Part shown: in pieces, positions 24,100-35,166 of the stretch | Numbering within the stretch: position 1 is the first letter of the stretch | Layout: each line of letters begins with the position of its first letter | Source of the DNA: Aralia elata | Lineage: Eukaryota; Streptophyta; Magnoliopsida; Apiales; Araliaceae | Assembly: GCA_034770075.1 (NCBI GenBank) | Contig: CM068379.1 | Coordinates: forward strand, 43,097,130 to 43,161,129 | Length of the DNA stretch: 64,000 nt | Direction of reading: 5' to 3' | Program-made: the position numbers and the translations under genes | Notes under the pieces: model-generated | Databases searched by the model: none | Told to the model about the DNA's origin: nothing | What the model saw: the letters and a program-made list of their open reading frames with translations, nothing else

Positions 24100-24141
24100 T
24101 GGTGCTTCTGTCAGCTGTCTCTTAATGGTCTGAAAGGCTTT

Positions 24142-25356
24142 CTAGCATTGCTTATTCCACTCTTGGGAGACATCTTTCCTTAACAGTTTAAAAATCGGCT
24201 CGCATGAAGTTGTCAAGTGGGATATGAATCGGCTGATGAAGTTTATCCTTCCCAAAAATCCTCTTATCTTCTTCTCTGTGCGAGGTGCCGGCATATCCAC
24301 AATGGCCTTAATCTTCGCCGGATCTAACTCAATGCCCCGATTACTAACCAGGAATCCCAAGAGCTTGCCCGACTGCACCCCGAAAGCACACTTTGCCGGA
24401 TTGAGCTTCAAATTATATTTTCTGAGCCGATCGAATAGCTTTTTGAGATGGGTTATATGATCAGATTCTACCTTCGATTTCACGATAATGTCATCCACGT
24501 AGACCTCTATCTCCTTGTGCATCATGTCGTGGAACAGGGCCATCATGGCTCTCTGATAAGTAGCCCCCGCATTTGTGAGACCGAAGGCTAATCGTCTGTA
24601 GCAAAAGGTGCCCCAAGGGTGATGAAAGCGGTCTTTTCCCGGTCTTCCTCCGCCACCATTATCTGATGATAACCCCGCAAAGAAATCAACGAAAGAGTAC
24701 ATCTCGTACTGGGCTGTGTTATCCACCAGGATGTGTATGAAAGGCACTGGGAAGTTGTCCTTGAGACTAGCCTTGTTCAGGTCTCTATAGTCGACACATA
24801 CCCTCACCCTCCCTCCGGGTTTAACCACTAGGACTATATTGGACAGCCATTCCGGGTAAGTGGACACCATAATGATTCCAGCCTTGAATTGTTTGACGAT
24901 TTCTTCCTTCACCTTCAAGCTCCACTCCGGTTTTAGCTTTCTTAGTTTCTGCTTGACAGGCTTGAAACCCTCCTTGATGGGCAACCGGTGTACCACAATA
25001 TCGGTGGACAATCCGATCATGTCCTCATGAGACCAGGCAAAAACATCCTCATACTGGCTTAACAACTCGGTTATTTCTGTTTTCTGGCTAGGGGTCAGGT
25101 CTGTCCCTATCTTGAGCTCTTTGGGTTTGTCAGGGGTCCCGATATTTATGGTGATAGTTTGGTCTAAGTTGGGTTTGGGTTTGTCTTCGACCCATCCTTT
25201 GATCTCGTCAGGTGTGTCGTCATTATCTGTCTTATCCTGCTCAATGCCCATTAAATCGAAATCCAGCTCAATATCAAAATCATAGTCATCTTTCAAATTT
25301 GAAACATCGTTTGTTAGGCAAACAATACTCAAATCGGTACACCTGACATGAAACAA
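24142..25356 (-). pseudogene. Tat reverse transcriptase
   Basis: 404 codons. Visible motifs: FAWSHEDMIGL, RLPIKEGFKPVKQKLRK, VCVDYRDLNKAS, WGTFCYRRLAFGLTNAGATYQRAM, then YVDDIIVKS (both catalytic Asp kept) and LGFLVSNRGIELDP. Between VDFFAG and HPWGTFCYR the expected SGYNQI...AFIT sequence is replaced by SSDNGGGGRPGKDRF, the sign of a pair of compensating indels near 24650. The N-terminal 100 residues are acidic. Confidence 0.88.
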
Positions 25357-25634
25357 AAATATTTGTCATATATATAAGTCATTTTCCCGCAATGATCATC
25401 TTTACAATAACATGACAAAATAACATAACCATGCAAAATTTAAAATAAAGGACGAAAACTGGTATCCATTCATCACCCACCATCCGGGGTGTACCACCCT
25501 GATGCCATATTTTACCCTCGTTTAGATATTACTGGCTCCATCATCCAGTTGTCGGTGGTCAGATCGGCCGGAATGCGACAGATGAAAGGCGGCTCCGCAT
25601 CGGAAACTTCCTCGATGACTACAGCCACATCGCA

Positions 25635-27335
25635 TTAGTTATTCTTCATAACATCCCCAGGAATAGTCAGCCCCACCCAATTGATGATAGGCACACTCGG
25701 TTGGGCTCCTGATGGCGTGGTAACATCCTTCCCTTTTCCACTGTTAACTGACTGTCCAGGGATATAACATTTGGTTTCAAATTGTTGCATGACCTCCTGC
25801 AGGAAACTCTCCCTTCTGGCCGACTCATCATTCGTGGGGGTCAAATTTTCACCTCCTGTTCCAGACATAGGCTTGCCAGTACCTTGTTCATCGTTGACTT
25901 TCGGCATCAGACTTTCGGCCAGTCGAGTTGGGGTCTCCCCATGTGAGTGTTTCCGTGCTATGCCTCCATAATATCCCAACCCCACCTTGCCTATCTGATT
26001 GGGCAGTTGAATAGGCTTAGTAATTCCTTGACTATTTTTTCCCAACCCTTGCCCAGGTCGAAACTTCATCTTCATCATTTCTCTAGCAACAAAGGTAAGT
26101 TCAGGAGAGACCTTAGGTTTCACGGCTGGAGCCCCCAGACATCTGTAGTGGGGAGTATTGATTTCCAGTGCCTGAAAACTGGCGGGCACCACCGTCTCGT
26201 CCAAATTAATCACCAGCAGACCATTCTTGTAAGGAGAAGGGTCATTATGCTCCGCAGACATCGTCACCAGGTTCCCGTCGATGATAAACTTAATTTGCTG
26301 GTGTAGCGTAGAGGGAACTGCCCCGACCATGTGTATCCACGGCCTTCCCAATAACATGTTATAACTTGCCGCGATATCCAGGACTTGGAATGAAATATCG
26401 AAAGTACAAGGCCCTATTTCCACAGGCAATTCTATCTCCCCCATCGTATCCTTCCGGGATCCGTCAAAGGCTCGTACCACCACATAACTGGCCCGAAGAC
26501 GCTTGGGATTGACGTTTATTTTTTCCAATGTACTAAATGGACAGATATTCAATGTTGATCCCCCATCAATTAGCACCCCATTCATAACATATCCTGATGA
26601 GATTACCGCAATATGCAACGGATGCCCCCTTCCTTCTTTGGGGATATCATCATTTGTGAACGATATTACATTGTTTTCTAACAGATGGTCCACTAGATGG
26701 CCGAACCCTTCTTTGCTAATCACCTTGGGAATGTGTGCCTCTTCCATGACTTTGGCCAGAATTCTGCAGTGATCGTCAGATGATAATACCAAATCCATGA
26801 TCGATGTCAGGGTCGATTCCTCGCTCAGTACCTTGATCCCCCTCGCTTCTGGATGATTCATCTTCCTTAAGAATTCCACAACTTTCTCCTCGGATATCTT
26901 TTCGCTCCTCACCTCTTTGCTCTCAAGGACTCGTCTTGGAAGATATAAAGGATTCCCCTTTGATGTTACTGAAGCACAACTGGCCGCCTCCTCTGATACT
27001 CCCCCGTAATTCCACGGTACTGTTTTCAGACTGCTAATGGGGATTTGTGGCCTCGCTACAATAGTGAGAGGTTTCGGAGCCATTAACCTGATAGGCCCCT
27101 CGGTGATTCTCCTGCTCAGACCCGCCAACCTAATCGGTGTCCCCCGTATATTCTCCTGATCACTTGTCATGCCAATCATCTCGTCAATTCTCTTTATATA
27201 ATTCAACCTTGGTGGTCCTCCGGCTTCGCTGGCTTCCACCACATTGACCCCTTCCCCATCATGCTTAGGCAGAGGATTGACTTTAACATTTGGTGACTCT
27301 GGTTGCTCCACCACGATCTCCCCGCTATCGATCAT
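25635..27335 (-). pseudogene. Tat protease region with G-patch-like segment
   Basis: 566 codons. The aspartic protease motif is LIDGGSTLNICP (DGG in place of D[TS]G) near residue 255, followed by MLLGRPWIHMVGAVPSTLHQ, as in Ogre-like elements. A glycine-rich MKFRPGQGLGKNSQGI segment near residue 430 resembles a G-patch. The 25357-25634 gap to RT has stops. Just upstream a KHKI stop N context at 27336 separates it from gag. Confidence 0.82.
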
Positions 27336-28752
27336 GTTCTAAATCTTGTGCTTCAGCGTCCAGCATTCCTGAGTATCATGACCAGGGGAACCCGAATGGT
27401 AGGCACACTTCTTATTCGGGTCAAATCTTCTCCCTTTTGGGTCAATCGGGGGTGCCAAATCGACTATCTTTCTCTGTGCTATTAAGACTGCCAGAATCTA
27501 TTCAAGAGGATCCCTAAGTGGGGTGAACACCCGGTCCTTTGTGGCCTCAAACCTTCTTCGTCCGTCCGTCCTTTGATTATGGAAATTAGATTGTCGGGGT
27601 GGCATTATTCTCTATATTTGCACTGGAGGGCTATCCTCCACCTTCCTAGATGATCCCTGCAGGATGAGGGAAACATCCTCCTCCCTTTTCTTTTGGGTCC
27701 TGCGGGAAGTACTACCATAGTTTCCACTCTGGATTTGCTCCGCAACTGCCTCTAGAGCTGTGAAGTCCCGGATCTTGCCTGACTTTAACCCCATGTCAAC
27801 CATTTCTCCATGCTTTATCATTTCAGCAAAAGGTCTTCCAATCCCCGCTATCACTCGCTCATAATAGGGCGCCTCCTGAATATCCACAAAGGTCATTACC
27901 ATCTCCGCCTCGCTCATTGGGGGATTTACCTGTGCAGCCATACCCCTCCACTGCCTCTTTTATCATCTGATATCTGTTAGGGGCCATCTGTACCTGGAAG
28001 CTGTATTGTGTCAAGAAATTATGGGCCAACTCCTCCCAGTTGTGGATCCGAGCGTTATCAAGGCGGGCATACCAAGTTCTTGCTTCTCCTGTTAGGCTCT
28101 TTTGAAATAACTGCATCCTCAGTCCTTCGTCCTCTGCATAAGACCCAAGTTCCCCAATGTATATCTTCAGGTGTGTATAAGGGTCTCCCTTCCCATTATA
28201 TTTCTCAAATTCGGGGATCTTGAACTTCTTCGGATACCTGGTTCCTTGAAAGACACACAGGTCTGAATAATTGACCCTGCCCAGGGAACCTATGCCTTTC
28301 AGAGACTGGATAGTCTCCTCCATCTGCTTCATTTTCTTTCGAAGGTCATCAGTGTCTCCCTCCTCTGGGATAGTGATCACTGTCCTGTTAGGTGTAGGAA
28401 TGGCCTTTGGGATGACTGGCTCGCCCTTAGGCTGGGGTTGATCATCTTTAGGCGGATCCTTGCTTGGCGGATCCTGCTTAGGTAGCAACTGCTCTTTCAG
28501 CATCGTGGCCATTTCTAACATCTGTTTTTTAAAATCATCGAATTCCTCCCGAGATATGGAACCAGGATTAGTAGGTGGAATATCAGCCATTTCAGATGTA
28601 GAAACTTGGGCCTTCTTAGATTGCGAACGCGTTTGAGGAGCAATCCTACAGAAAAAAACGGTTTGGAGTTTAATCTTTGGGAAATGAAAGATGTGGATGC
28701 ATGCTAAAGCTGTAACTTTTGTGTTTTTGGATTTTTTAATCTTTCCCTGCAA
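27336..28752 (-). pseudogene. Tat gag
   Basis: Likely initiator ATG at 28590 (MADIPPTNPG). Frame 1 (to 27859) carries the coiled-coil EEFDDFKKQMLEMATMLKEQ, a Pro-rich linker, and the retrotransposon gag core YPKKFKIPEFEKYNGKGDPYTHLK...ARTWYARL...WEELAHNFLTQYS. A frameshift near 27940 moves to 27941-27612, which continues the core to GKIRDFTALEA. 27611-27336 keeps a CAYHSGSPGHDTQECWTLK zinc-binding segment between stops. A TTTTTTTCTGTAG acceptor-like site at 28646-28660 precedes an APQTRSQ segment upstream of the ATG. Confidence 0.85.
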
Positions 28753-29365
28753 AACAAAATGTTAGCAGTCCCTTATTGCAATAATAATTGATAGACACGA
28801 ATTATTATGCTTTCCCAACTATTCCCTGCAAAACATAGAGGTCAGTACTTTCTTTTGACAACAGGGAAGGTATATGTAAAAGTATTGAATGGGACTATGA
28901 CAATTACACGCGTAAACGTAAAAGGGCATGAAGAGACTTTCCTTGCGTTGGGTTAATCTGAGGCTAACCTATCCTAAGGTTACTCTCGCGGCTTTTCGGC
29001 ATGAAGGTCCCCAAATCTTCGCAATCTACTTGTCTGAGTCCTTTCGATTGGAGTGGATCTGGGTGGTGCGTTTCCTGAGCCATCTCCGGGGAGCAGCCCC
29101 TTCGAGTCCAGTAATAAGCAACCGGCAGGTTTGACTCAGGAGGAGGTACACTCTCAACATACATTCACATTCATCATCCTCACTGTATGCAAATGATTAC
29201 TTTAAAGTAAAGCAATTCCATTCAATCATTCATTCATTGGACAAAACACACATTCACACAACCACAAGTAAAACCTGTCAAAATATCGCACGTACACACG
29301 CATTTATAAAATTTTAAAGGATAGGACAACATCAAGATTTGAACGCGGCTTAAGCCCTCTAAGAG
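28753..29365 (-). other. Tat 5' leader
   Basis: Non-coding 613 bp between PBS and gag. TTTTGCAGGGAA occurs twice on the minus strand (ends near 28744 and 28823). No ORF with family resemblance. Confidence 0.6.
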
Positions 29366-29382
29366 TCCCCAGCAGAGTCGCT
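29366..29382 (-). other. Primer-binding-like site of the Tat element
   Basis: The minus strand reads GCGACTCTGCTGGGGA a few bases after the LTR end. It is the expected position, and a similar sequence is common in Tat-like elements. I do not name the tRNA. Confidence 0.55.
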
Positions 29383-29385
29383 AGC

Positions 29386-31487
29386 TGTCGACGCCGGGAG
29401 GATCGCTTTTGTGGTGATTATTACCCTTTCCAATTTTTGCCTTTTTATTAGATGCTTTTTTGGAAAAGGTCGGCATGAATGTCGACGGAGTTTTGAAAGA
29501 TCATTTTTTATGATGAGCCAATTGACCAGAGTCGCCAGTTGGTATATTTAAAATGGATGTACCAACTCATCCGAGTTTCATTTTCGTAGATCGCTGGCTC
29601 ATGTGTGACTCCGAATTAATTGGTCTGCAAACTGAGATTCATATAGTTCGGGGGCTTGCTTAAGCGATGGGAAGGTGTTAGGCACCCCCCGACTTCCGTG
29701 AAAACACGGTTACCACAATCTTGATGCTTTTCCTATCCTTTAATTCTTAAAATGTGTATGTGCGCGCGTGTGTGCCTATGTGAATGTTATGGTGAGTTTG
29801 TATGAAAGGACTATTTGGTTTTTTGGAAAGTCGTGTTTTGGTTTGGGAATGCCTTAGAATGTCTTCCGGTTTACACGAGAAAGCTTTATTATTATGAGAA
29901 AGGTTTGATTTTAATTATCAAAAGCCGTGAGATTTTTTCATTAGGTGCCGTTTTGGCAAAACAAGAGTTTTTTAAACCTTCGTCAAAATAGGAATCGAGA
30001 CCTATACATTGCTTTTGTAAATAAAATGACGGGCAATTTCTAGGATCTCTTTAACCCTAAGCACAAAGATTTAATAAAACGTTATTCATTTTATAAAACC
30101 ATTTTTTGTGAGGTCTGAAAACGATCTTTGTTTAGCCTTCTCGTTTAGATAGGAATCGACATTCATTAGCACTTCCAATTTTAAGCCTTATGGTGCTAAT
30201 AACCTAATTTGATTGATTTTATGAAAATCTCATTGTTTAGCTTTGAAATCAATTTTTGTGTCATAAATCAAATCAAGCATTAAAATGCGTTGGGGTTATT
30301 CATGGGCATGTAAGCCATCAAAATAACCCCAAACGCCCACAATCGCATATTTCACTATCACGGGGCCTTAAACCCGACTTTCAACTTGATATCGTTTTAA
30401 AGCTCGACAATTACATATTTACAATCAAGGGTACATCGTCCCTAATACATACACCCAAAAATGTCCATCATCGGATTTGGACCACGGGGTCGCGTTCCTA
30501 GGCTCACATCCAAAACTACTACATACCCACAAAATGGATAACACACCAATGAACAATACCGAATTGCCTAACACTTCACAAATATCCTAAAATAGCAATT
30601 TAAATAAACTACGCCTAATTCATTACCATGACGAACAAAAAATCACCAAATGGATATCATCGGACCATTAGGAAGAATTTTGTTTCGTTGGAACCCTCAC
30701 TAATAATCCTCAATCCTCGTAACCTCAATAATATGCAAGAAAAACTACATTTAATATGACCCAAATGATAAAACTTAACAAAATGATATGACAAAACTGC
30801 TATAGAAAGGGTTCTTTTTCACCTTGTAAATGACACCACGATGCGTATAAACTCGTATATTGAATATGGTAGAAATTATATGTGATACAATCTAGCAAAA
30901 GGGGTATAAATCCTCACTTTTTTCTCTCTTTTCTCTCCTTTCTCGCTACTATTTGCTGCTGGTTCTTCCTCTTTTCTTTCTTCTTCCGCTGCTGTGTAAC
31001 TCTCTGTATGCCAAATGAAGAAATGTGCTGATAAAGGCTGATTAGAGGCAGCCGCAGATTAATCTGCGGCTGGCCGCAGATTGATCTGCGGCTGGCCGCA
31101 GATTGATCTGCGGCTGGCCTCGGTTCCTCCGCGCCCGCCGCGCACTTCAGCCGCCCGCCGCGCACTTCAGTTTATTTTAATCATTGGCCGCAGATAAATC
31201 CGCGGTTGGCTGGGCTGATTTGCTCGATTTTTGTACCGTACCTCGATTCTCGTGTCATACCGTTGGTTTCCGCTGAAAGGGTTGTATTTTGCAGTCCGGG
31301 AACTGCTGGGAAACGTGTCATATCATTCCGCTTTGATCGTTATCGTGTCGGCTTTGATCGCATGTCGTTGCGGTGGCTCTAGGTGTTCGTACTTCTGTCC
31401 ACCCTTTGTTCTCGTAGGCTGGGACAATTGACGATTTTGCCCTCCTATCAGGGTTAGTATACGAAGTGCAAAATTTGGGTGTCTACA
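29386..31487 (-). repeat. 5' LTR of the Tat element (2.1 kb, complete)
   Basis: On the minus strand it starts TGTAGACACCCAAATTTTGC and ends GGCGTCGACA. 31052-31113 has three head-to-tail copies of a 22-bp unit containing CCGCAGAT..ATCTGCGG, and a decayed fourth lies at 31189. 31131-31170 has the two 20-bp GCGCACTTCAG repeats. The U3 end 31210-31487 is single copy in this window. No gene. Confidence 0.9.
31052..31113. repeat. Triple hairpin repeat in the Tat 5' LTR
   Basis: Three 22-bp units, each a near-perfect 8-bp-arm palindrome CCGCAGAT-TR-ATCTGCGG. The 3' LTR has two (16070-16107). Confidence 0.85.
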
Positions 31488-31492
31488 ACATC

Positions 31493-32760
31493 TTTAGTAC
31501 CGGTTAAGTACCTAAAGATGTTTATCACTATCTCACAGTGATCATCTCCAGAATATGACCGATCAACATCAAGCTTAGTATATTCATTGCATACATGATA
31601 GTAACTCATGCGATCTATCTTTCAATTGGAGACAATTTTAGAGAGATACACTCCATGGCTCATCATCATGAGACCTCTCTTGGAGTTTGTCATGCGAAAC
31701 GCCTTTAGCATCAAATGAATATACATTAATTAGGTCAAGACGAGCATCCTTTCAAATCTATCTATATAGATTTGTATCCCCAATTTATAGGATGTTCCTC
31801 CCAAGTCATTCATGGAGGAATGTTTAGACAATTTTATCTTTACTGATTGTAGCATTAGTGTGTTATTCCTTGTCAGTAGTATATCAACATATAATACCAA
31901 GAATGTCACAACGCTCCCACTGACCCTTTTGTATTCATTCCCGTTTTTGATAAAATCAAACTCTTTTGATTGTCTCATCAAAATGAATGTTCCACCTTTG
32001 AGAAGCTTGCTTCAATCCATCTTTGAATCATTGTAGCTTAAAACATGATTTGCTTTAACCTTTGAAACAAATTCCTCTGGCTGTATCATACAAACATTCT
32101 CCTCAAGTCTTCATTGAGGAAGGACGTCTCCACATCCATTTTGCCAGATTTCGTAATAAGCTGCAATCATAAGCAAAATCCAAATGGACTTGAGCATTAC
32201 CGGTAATAAGATTTTATCACAGTCAACTCCTTGACTTGAAAAACCTTTTAAACAGGTTTGGTCTTATAGGTCTCTACCTTGCCATTTGCCCTAGTCTTTC
32301 TCTTAAAGATCCATATTCACATTCTAGGCACTATGCCCTTTTGTGGAGTAACCAGAGTCTATACTTGGTTCTCATATATGGAGTCCATTTCAGATTTCAT
32401 GGCCATCTGCCACTTCTCTGAGTGTCTTCTACTCATAGCCTCATCGTATATAACTGGATCATCATCCTTTATGATGCGTACCTCATCATCATCCTCTATG
32501 ATGAATCCATACCTCCCAGGTATCTTCGGTACTCTTCCAGATTTACGATTCGGTTGTGGTACAATAGGTCTATCTACAGGTTCCTCGGTTCGACTTAAAG
32601 TGCTTTGTGGTTCTTGAACTACTTCAAGATCTATTACCCCTCCCACTAGCTCCTTCAATGATAAACACCTTTATCTAAGAAGGCAGCGTGTAGGATTATA
32701 GTAATAATACCCTAAACTCACTTTAGGATATCTCACAAGTCTGCACTTGTCAGATTTTGT
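31493..32760 (-). pseudogene. Copia G reverse transcriptase
   Basis: From about 32760 the minus strand encodes CRLVRYPKVSLGYYYYNPT (the link after integrase), RKSGRVPKIPGRYGF, SEKWQMAMKSEMDSIYENQVWTL, a decayed KMDVETSFLNEDL, and FLVLYVDILLTRN at about 31880-31900. The last should be YVDD; one Asp is missing. Many stops. The fragment joins the RNase H part at 14389 once the Tat element is removed. Integrase core sequence is absent between 32760 and 33000. Confidence 0.85.
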
Positions 32761-32999
32761 CCCAAACTTATCTTTGAAACCTTTTCACATAAGTTGGACA
32801 ATTATTTTTAAATATAATACCAGAACCTTCCTTGTCCAACAACGGAAGTAATAATGTTTCTAAAGAGAACTGGAACATAATAACAACTTATTAACTTAAT
32901 AGACTTGCTCGTAGGTAACGCTAAACTATAAGTTCCTACGGCTAATGTAGCAACCATTACTCCATTCTCCGCACGTAAGATTACTTACTCTTTGTTTAG

Positions 33000-33990
33000 C
33001 TTTCTACTTCTGCTTAGTCTCTGTATTGGGTTACATACGTGAGAACTACAGTCGGTATCCAATACCCAAGTAAAACCTTGACTTACAGAAAGATTTATTT
33101 TAATCATGAATAAACATATATCTGTAACCGAAGCTTCACTAAGCTTCTTCTGATTAGCCTCGGTAAGATTCTACTTACAGTTTCCTCTCCAGTATCCAGG
33201 CTTATTGCAGTGGAAGCAAACTCCTTTGCTATCCACATCAGTCTTGTTCTTATTGTCCTTTGTTTTTGCCTTTTTATTTACCTTCTTTGAATTGTTCTTC
33301 TTTTAAGAAGATCCTTTGGCCTTCTTCCGCTTCCTGGAAGAATCATCTACTAGTAAAACTTGGTCTTTCTTGGTTGGAAAGTGACTCTTTACAGTTTTCA
33401 ACATGTTTAAGCAACTCAGGCAGGCTGACATATAGCTTGTTCATGTGGAAATTCACAACAATTTGTGAGAAAGAGTCTGGAAGTGATTACAAGATCAAAT
33501 CTTGGATCGACTCTCCATCCATTAAAACTCAGTTGTCCCAATTGTTCAATCAGATTGATCATTTTAGGACATTTATCTATACTATCGTGCTATCGGTCAT
33601 TTTAGATCGGAAAAGCTTCTTAGATATCTGATATCTAATAGTCCTACTTTCCTCACCCTTCAACTCCTTGAAGGTGTCGGAGTACAGTAGGAGCATCCAT
33701 AGTTTCATGCTGACGCTGAAGCTCGTTACTTATGGATGTGAGCATGATGCATTGAGCCAACTATGCACCATCTTACTACTTTCTAAAAGTAGCAATCTCT
33801 TCCTCAGAGGCATTGTCTGCAACCATTGCAGGGATAGGCGTATTAAGGACATAAGATAGCTTTTCAGCCTTGAGAACTATTCCCAAATTTCTTAACTAGT
33901 CCGTGTTATTTGGTCCAGTTAATTAGCATCTTATATGCTATGCAGTGATAGTGAATTAGACATCGTAAAATTCTATAAATGAATTTGTAA
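33000..33990 (-). pseudogene. Copia G protease and gag remnants
   Basis: Protease: FTWVLDTDCSSHVC near 33030-33075 (DTD replaces the usual DTG). Zinc knuckle: GVCFHCNKPGYWRGNC at about 33180-33230, with Tyr where His is expected. Gag: LPDSFSQIVVNFHMNKLYVSLPELL at about 33400-33490. Frames change and stops are frequent. Gag binds element RNA in active relatives; this copy is dead. Confidence 0.75.
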
Positions 33991-34661
33991 TTTAACAACA
34001 TTTTAGCATACATTCATTTTAATTAATTACCAAAATAAATTAGGTCTTTATTTTAAATTGGTATCTCTCACTTTTTCATTAAACTATATTACCCTCATTA
34101 TATAGTTCGGCAAATCTAATTAAAGATTTGCTAGCGAGAATAAGGATCCCATTTCAAATGTATATAGCCTTGTGGTGACACAACAAACGATATATAAATA
34201 AATAGGTAGACAACTATTGTCAATTACATCACTATGTAACTCTTTGTATTTTGCCTCTTAGATTATTTTGATCAAGTGGTGACACATCCGAATCAAAATT
34301 ATCCAAGTTAAGTCCAACCTAGCACTTCCATATATTCGAAAGAAAAACACTGTCCTTGTGTGACACAACAAAATAACATCGTTCAGTCTATGTATAAGCA
34401 TCAAATGTGATAAAGCAACATCTTAAATATTTTAATACTTGCCTTGTGGTGACACAACAAACTCATATTAAATATTTAATACTCTATTGCTTTACCATGC
34501 TAGAAGGCGACGTTCGATATTCCAAATATCTTTGAACGCTTAGGACTTAATATAATTTCTTTGAGGGGTTTGTAATTATTATTTATCTCATCTTGTTTAG
34601 CGCGCATGCACATATATATATAAAATACGCGTCATATTATTTTACATGCGAAACATGTTGG

Positions 34662-34704
<43 letters not shown>

Positions 34705-35166
34705 TAAGCATGCACATATAGAATACTATATTCTACCCGGATTGATTATGGACTTTTATTCTAGTTTGGTTCACTAGAGCCACCAAGTGAACCAAAAGGT
34801 CAAACCTAGGGTGCAAGAATTAAATTTAAATATAACTATTACATTTAAACCCGGGCTCCATTACAAACGGGTCTTCAAGCGCTCCTTGTTTCTTTGTCTT
34901 CAATTCTTCAAAATTAATTCTAACTAGTCCTATTACAAAAACTATTTAGAATAAATAGAAACCTTGATCAGCAATCAAGGGGAAGTACATAGGAGGGAGA
35001 TATAATTTACATTAAGAAAAAATTAGAGAAGAGGTACGCAGACCCCATTTATAAAAACTCATACATTCAAGCATCCACTAAAATAAATCCAATCACACAT
35101 TGGTCAATAGTCCATAATCAATCCCTATTTATTATCATACATATCTCTATATGTATCAATAAATAA
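33991..35166 (-). other. Copia G leader with TA/CA microsatellite
   Basis: AT-rich, no ORF of note. A recurrent GTGGTGACACAACAAA-type phrase occurs at 34171, 34272, 34358 and 34443, about 85-100 bp apart. 34660-34705 is a (TA)n run ending in (CA)n. 35162-35166 (AATAA) is the left TSD of the solo LTR. Confidence 0.65.

Larger units (their letters stand above)
14395..31487 (-). mobile_element. Tat/Ogre-type Ty3 element with antisense genes
   Basis: Flanked by ACATC at 14390-14394 and 31488-31492, with TGTCGACGCC at one end and GTGTCTACA at the other. On the minus strand: 5' LTR 29386-31487, PBS-like site 29366-29382, gag, protease with G-patch-like segment, RT, RNase H, a second RNase H, integrase, then two genes on the plus strand, a minisatellite and a 3' LTR lacking its U3 end. 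Two RNase H domains and antisense genes between integrase and the 3' LTR are known traits of the Tat clade. All reading frames have stops or frameshifts. Confidence 0.92.
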
